The notes under the pieces were generated by a model. That model was not told where the DNA came from. It saw only the letters and a program-made list of their open reading frames with translations, and made no database searches. A DNA stretch of 64,000 bases, from NCBI GenBank assembly GCA_039545355.1, contig BCJJ01000007.1, positions 1,178,001 to 1,242,000 of the forward strand, in the 5' to 3' direction. Positions 59,901-64,000 of this stretch are shown piece after piece. Every line of letters starts with the position of its first letter. Position 1 is the first letter of the stretch. The position numbers and the translations under genes were made by a program. The DNA comes from Trichosporon coremiiforme. Lineage: Eukaryota > Basidiomycota > Tremellomycetes > Trichosporonales > Trichosporonaceae.

Positions 59901-60376
59901 TCGCCGGTCTTTCGCTCAAGGACGACGAGTACGTGAAGGACATGATCTTCCAGGACGGCAAGCCGTCCCAGTTCTACCAGGACTACGTCAAGGACATCCA
60001 GCAGAAGATCTGCGAGAACGCGGCCAACGAGTACAACTGCATNGCCAAGGAATACGCCCGNCAGAAGGGCGCNACGCCNCGCACGCTCATCTCGGACCAG
60101 CTNTCGACGACGNTGAACAAGCTCCAGGACGAGCTCGAGTTCTCGGACCTGTACGACAACGCGGCCGCGCGCCGCGCCGTCTTCGAGCGCGCCTTCCCCA
60201 AGTCGCTCCAGGCCAAGGTCGGCCTCGACGAGCTCATGACGCGTCTCCCCGAGCACTACCAGCGTGCCGCCTGGAGCGCGTGGCTCTCGTCCAACTTCAT
60301 CTACCAGTACTCGATCCAGGCGTCCAACGTCGACTTCTTCCACTTCTTCTCCAAGCTCTCCGCCGGCGGCAACTAG
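56950..60376 (+). CDS. GDH2: NAD-dependent glutamate dehydrogenase
   Basis: Converts glutamate and NAD+ to 2-oxoglutarate, ammonium and NADH, the main catabolic route when amino acids are the nitrogen or carbon source. Exons 56950-56985, 57030-57100, 57233-57382 and 57478-60376 join in phase to 1051 residues, the length of fungal large NAD-GDHs. The catalytic domain shows RDVARGGIRIVRSRD (about 547), the GGSKG active-site lysine motif (about 591) and the nucleotide-binding GGPDGDLGSNE (about 724). The first 85 residues are spread over three small exons. Codon choice is strongly biased to C-ending codons, suggesting high expression. Six single ambiguous bases lie in codons for about residues 941-965. 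Confidence 0.95.
60043..60113. other. cluster of six ambiguous bases inside GDH2
   Basis: N at 60043, 60061, 60073, 60079, 60103 and 60113. By the GDH2 frame the first five are third codon positions (ATN, CGN, GCN, CCN, CTN). The last is the first base of NTG, where C or T both give Leu. No other isolated N occurs in the window. Confidence 0.98.
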
Positions 60377-61830
60377 AGCAAACAGCCCCTTTAGAAGAGC
60401 TCCCGGACATTCCATTATTTCCCCCCTTTCCATAGGTCGTCAGCAGAATCAGAACCAGAACCGAATATCCAAGCAATCCCCTGTACATTTACTTTAATCA
60501 TGCATTACGAGTGATCCGAATAAGAGTCGAGAAGTAGCGAGCATGGGAGCGACTCACACTCCTCAGGCGCAAGCTATCACAGGCGTCATCGGCGTCCTGT
60601 CATTCCGTGCACGTCGAACGCTCTCGAGTGGAGATCCCCACGTCTCCGAGCTAGATGAGATTGGAGCCGGCGGGAGCAAAGAGGACGATAGGACGACGCG
60701 CTTCGGGCAAGAGCAAGATTGCAAGATTGCAGGATTTGGTTCCGCCAAAACAACGCCCTGCGCAGACCCAATGTAATGAACCAAAGTCCATACCGCGTAT
60801 GGGGGCACGCTGGTGCACCGAGCGGTACCGAGAGTGCCGAGGACGTCAGATAGAGGCGCGGCCCTCGTCGCTTGCGCACGCTCTCCGCCCGCGCTGGTCC
60901 TTGGGGCGGCGTTCAAGCGCTGTAGCGCTTATCGAGATGGGACCGGGGAACCTCATGGGTTTCTAACCGCCATGCATGGCCTGTATCGCTCGATGGGAGG
61001 CTCACAACGCTGCGACATTGGATGCCAACTTCGAATGTTTTCGACTGCCCCAAGCCTTCCTCCATTCTCACCATAAGGACCTGTGACTCTGGAGCCGTCT
61101 GTGCCTCCAGTCTGGTCTGGTCTGGTTGTTAGCAATGTCGAAGACTATAGGTATGCTGCACACGATGTCAGAGTCCACAGCACCACGTCGAACGGACCGC
61201 GCCCGCTGGCCGAGGACTGTGGGTTGAGATCGGCTATAGCGCCGCACACGGCGCAGTGTACTCCGCCATCGCGGTACAGCTGGCTGCGCACGCTGCCAAC
61301 GCAGCGACTCTGCGCCCGAGACCAGGTAGACGAGCTGCGCCGCCCACTGATCTGGCACGCCTAGGCCCTTCCCTCGAATCTACACAGGTGAGACCTTGCC
61401 ACCACACCATCGGAGGCATCACAGTGCTCCTCGGGGCACATCGATGGCGCTGACGTGCAGATCATCGCTCGGACTTGATGCAGACGATGCATGGCGGTAC
61501 AGACAGTGCATACCCGTAGCAGACCAGATCAACATGCATGTGCTACGCAAAGGTAGCCACTGCGGCCATCGACCCCAGCAGATTGAAGATCACGGGGTAG
61601 CGAATGGTGTAAGCTGTATTCACTCGCCGCCTTCTTAGTTTCACAACATCGTCCACCTCCGCTCGACTCCACCATCGGCACCTGCCTGCAACTGCTGTCC
61701 TTGGACTGCCAGTACCGCACACACTCGGCATCTCGCTGTCCACTCTCCTAGCTCACCGAGCTAGTGCAAGGAAGCAGGGCAGAGCCGTCATCCACTCCAC
61801 TGCCGGGGTCATCGCCATCCCAAAGTCACC
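60377..61830. other. intergenic region between GDH2 and SNT2-like gene
   Basis: About 1.45 kb with no recognised gene on either strand; only short anonymous frames. It should hold the GDH2 3' end and the promoter of the next gene. Confidence 0.55.
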
Positions 61831-64000
61831 ATGCCGTCGCGCGCTGATCTTGCTCAGCAAGGCTTCACTGTCACTTCGGCCAAGGCGACGAACGGCGAGA
61901 CGGTTCACATCAATGGTGAGCTACTCGTCGATGAATGCTAGCTAACCCCAGACCACGTTTACGTCTCTCCCCCCTTCAACGACCGTGATGGTTAGTCGAC
62001 CGCTGCGCCAAATTGACTCAGATCTAACTCCAAGGTTCACCCTACAGTGTCGCGCGCATCCTCGAGTTTCTCCCGCCGAGCATAGCGCAGAAGAAGGGCT
62101 CGCGTCACCACTCGAACGAGCTGCACGTCCGCCTCTCGCTGTACTACCGCCCGAACGACGTGAGTTGCATCTCCTTTGCCCGTCAAATCATCAGTGGCCA
62201 TTTCACAGGCGATTGGCGCGCCGGCAGCAGAGCTGGAGCAAGCTGACGAGGGCAGATTTCTGGCAGGTCCATCTCAGACTACCGCCTCCTCTTGGGCACG
62301 ATTCACACGGTGATCGAGCCCATCTCGGTCGTCCGCGGCCGCTGCTATGTCCGGCACAAGGACAAGATCTCGGACCTGATTGCATGGAAGCATACCCCCG
62401 ACCACTTCTACTTTCACAAGTTCTTCGATCCCTACTCGAAGCGCGAGTACGAGGTCGTGCGCACCGTCACCGTCAACAACAGTAGGTACCCATTGCAGAT
62501 TGACCTAACATACAGTCCCTCCCCATGTCAAGGAAGTGCTGCTGTCGCGGTACGAGTACCTGCTCACGGAGAAGGAGATGGTTGCGGACCTGCTGGATGC
62601 GTATCGCACGTGTTGCGTGTGTGAGCAATGGGCAGCTAGCCAGGACACGGTCCGGTGCGAGGTGTGCAAGCAGTTCTACCACATGAGCTGCCTCAACCCA
62701 CCCCTGCTCGCCAAGCCTGCCAAGGGCTACTCCTGGGCATGTCTGGCATGCACGATCCAGCGCCGCAAAGACGTCGAGTCGGAGAAGTACCGTTTCGTCT
62801 CTAATGGCGGATCAGCTCCGCCGCGCACAAAGGCGCAGTCGAGGAAGGAGAAGGCGGCCGCCGCGGCCGCGAACGAGAAAATCTTCGACAAGCCGGACGT
62901 CATGTTCCGTGGCTGGCCGTGGAGGTACTTTGGGTAAGCTGATGATGCCATACCCAAGCTGACATCGCAGTTTGCACACCCGTGCTGAGGATACTCTCGA
63001 CGCCGAGGATCTGATCTACCCCCGTGCTGTGACGCGCGTGGGAACCAAGTTCCAAGCGAACGTGATGACGTGGGAGGAGCAACAGCGGGCTGAGGAGAAG
63101 CGCCAGTCGTCACTGCTGGACACTGGATCATCTCGACTGATCTTGGAGCGCGGTTACGACCCCGGAGAGCAGAACCACGACCCGACGTTAATGGTTCTGA
63201 GCGAACCCAGCGACGACCTCGCCGACTACATGGAGGAGGTGCGGAGGATGAAGATGCCCGTTCCAGCCTACGACGTGCGTCGGTTGAACGCCGCCGTGGA
63301 GGCATACACGGCCTATGGCCGTGACGACGCGATTCGATACCTCAAGTCGCTGAAGCTGGCCGACTTCAACCCGATGGTATGGTCGGACGAGGAGACGCGG
63401 CTGCTTGAGGGCGAATTCGCAAAGTGGAACGGACTGCAAGCGTCGGCCGCGTCCAAGGTGCTGGGCAAGCGGCCAGCCGAGGTCGTGCGGTACACGTACA
63501 TGTGGAAGAATAAGAAGTACAAGGCGGAGAACGAGCTCCTCCGCCAGCACCGCAAGGTGCACTCGATCCACGGGCGGACGTCGTCGACGCTCGGCCCGAT
63601 CCCGCTCGGACACGTGCGCCGCGCCGACTCGGAGATGCCAGACGACGATGCGAGCTCGCTCTACAACGCCAACTACGTACGCGACCACAAGCTGCAGTGC
63701 GCCGTGTGCTGGACACGGATCAGCAACGTGTGGTGGAAGTGCCCCCGCTCCGTGACTGGCAACGCGATGTGCGAGACCTGCGGCTCCAACTACAGAAAGT
63801 ACGGCGTGCTCTCCGCGCCCAAGGCGGAGGACGCGAAGCGCGACTACAGGAAGGAGCCGAAGAGCCGGCGCGGGGCCAAGGCCGACTCGGCGAGCGGCAA
63901 CTCGACCCCCGTGCCCCAAGGACCACCCAAGCTGCCCCCTTGCTCGCTCTGCAGGCGTATGGAGCCCAAGGCGAGCATGGCGCGATGCAAGACGTGCACG
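61831..64000 (+). CDS. SNT2: SNT2-like BAH-PHD-SANT chromatin protein, partial
   Basis: Snt2 proteins read histone tails and act with the H3K4 demethylase family member Ecm5/Lid2 and a histone deacetylase in stress responses. Exons: 61831-61915, 61952-61990, 62035-62159, 62256-62481, 62516-62933 and 62971 onward; 641 residues lie inside the window and the frame is open at the edge. A BAH domain fills roughly residues 25-160 (VRLSLYYRPND, GRCYVRHKDKISDLIAWKH). A C4HC3 PHD finger follows at 191-238 (CCVCEQW, CEVCKQFYHMSCLNPP). Next come an ELM2-like start (RVGTKFQA, about 320), a SANT domain (WSDEETRLLEGEFAKW, about 435) and a GATA-like Cys4 finger (CAVCW, CETC, about 540). A second Cys-rich finger is opening at the edge (CSLCRRMEP). 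Exon 4 was placed by matching the BAH pattern. Confidence 0.88.

Noticed and set aside
57377..60433. A 1018-codon open frame on the minus strand opposite GDH2
   Set aside because: It mirrors the strongly C-biased third codon positions of GDH2; the predicted protein is a Val/Leu/Glu/Arg-rich, domain-free sequence. It is a shadow frame.
62190..62255. An alternative exon in the SNT2-like gene starting at 62209 (GCGATTGGC...)
   Set aside because: Its frame runs into a stop and breaks the BAH domain; the acceptor at 62255 restores the expected BAH pattern in phase.
1..64000. CRISPR arrays, bacterial operons, ribosome binding sites, rRNA genes, telomere repeats
   Set aside because: None was seen; gene structure is eukaryotic throughout.

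Overview
The window looks like nuclear DNA of a basidiomycete yeast, most likely a tremellomycete and probably Trichosporonales. Genes are GC-rich and cut by many short introns (often 35-100 nt) with GTGAGT/GTAAGT donors, CTGAC/CTAAC branch sites and CAG/TAG acceptors. The gene content is purely eukaryotic: velvet regulator, hamartin, cohesin kleisin, NAD-glutamate dehydrogenase and an Snt2-type chromatin protein. The order-level placement is inference from style, not from a marker gene. All gene models were spliced by hand and checked for reading phase.

Left part (1-22.2 kb): gene-poor, lower-GC sequence. It holds one recognisable conserved gene, a seven-exon velvet-domain regulator (9444-10759) that no single long open frame reveals. 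It also holds one apparently intact Tc1/mariner DNA transposon (16399-18155) with TIRs and a TA duplication, and two intron-containing tRNA genes, Lys-CTT (+) and Phe-GAA (-), facing each other at 19.4-20.1 kb.

Middle (22.2-35.2 kb): a compact block of a Pinin/SDK/MemA splicing protein (+), TSC1/hamartin (-), MRT4 (+), an Sfp1-like split zinc-finger factor (-) and a 1262-residue CaMKK/Ssp1-type kinase (-). TSC1, Mrt4, Sfp1 and an AMPK-upstream kinase all belong, by family knowledge, to TOR/ribosome-synthesis/energy signalling. A 146-base assembly gap lies just upstream of the kinase start. About 5 kb without a recognisable gene follows.

Right part (40.2-64 kb): a Bqt4-like APSES inner-nuclear-membrane protein (-) divergent from a SET-domain lysine methyltransferase (+), a GT17 glycosyltransferase (-), mitochondrial ETF-alpha (+), the cohesin kleisin RAD21 (+), NAD-dependent glutamate dehydrogenase GDH2 (+) and an SNT2-like BAH-PHD-SANT protein (+) that runs off the right edge. 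Gene-poor stretches of 4-5 kb separate some of these. Four poly-C runs of 15-23 bases, all with C on the plus strand, lie in non-coding DNA. Six isolated ambiguous bases in GDH2 fall at wobble or Leu-synonymous codon positions, which suggests two diverged copies of that gene behind the assembly.
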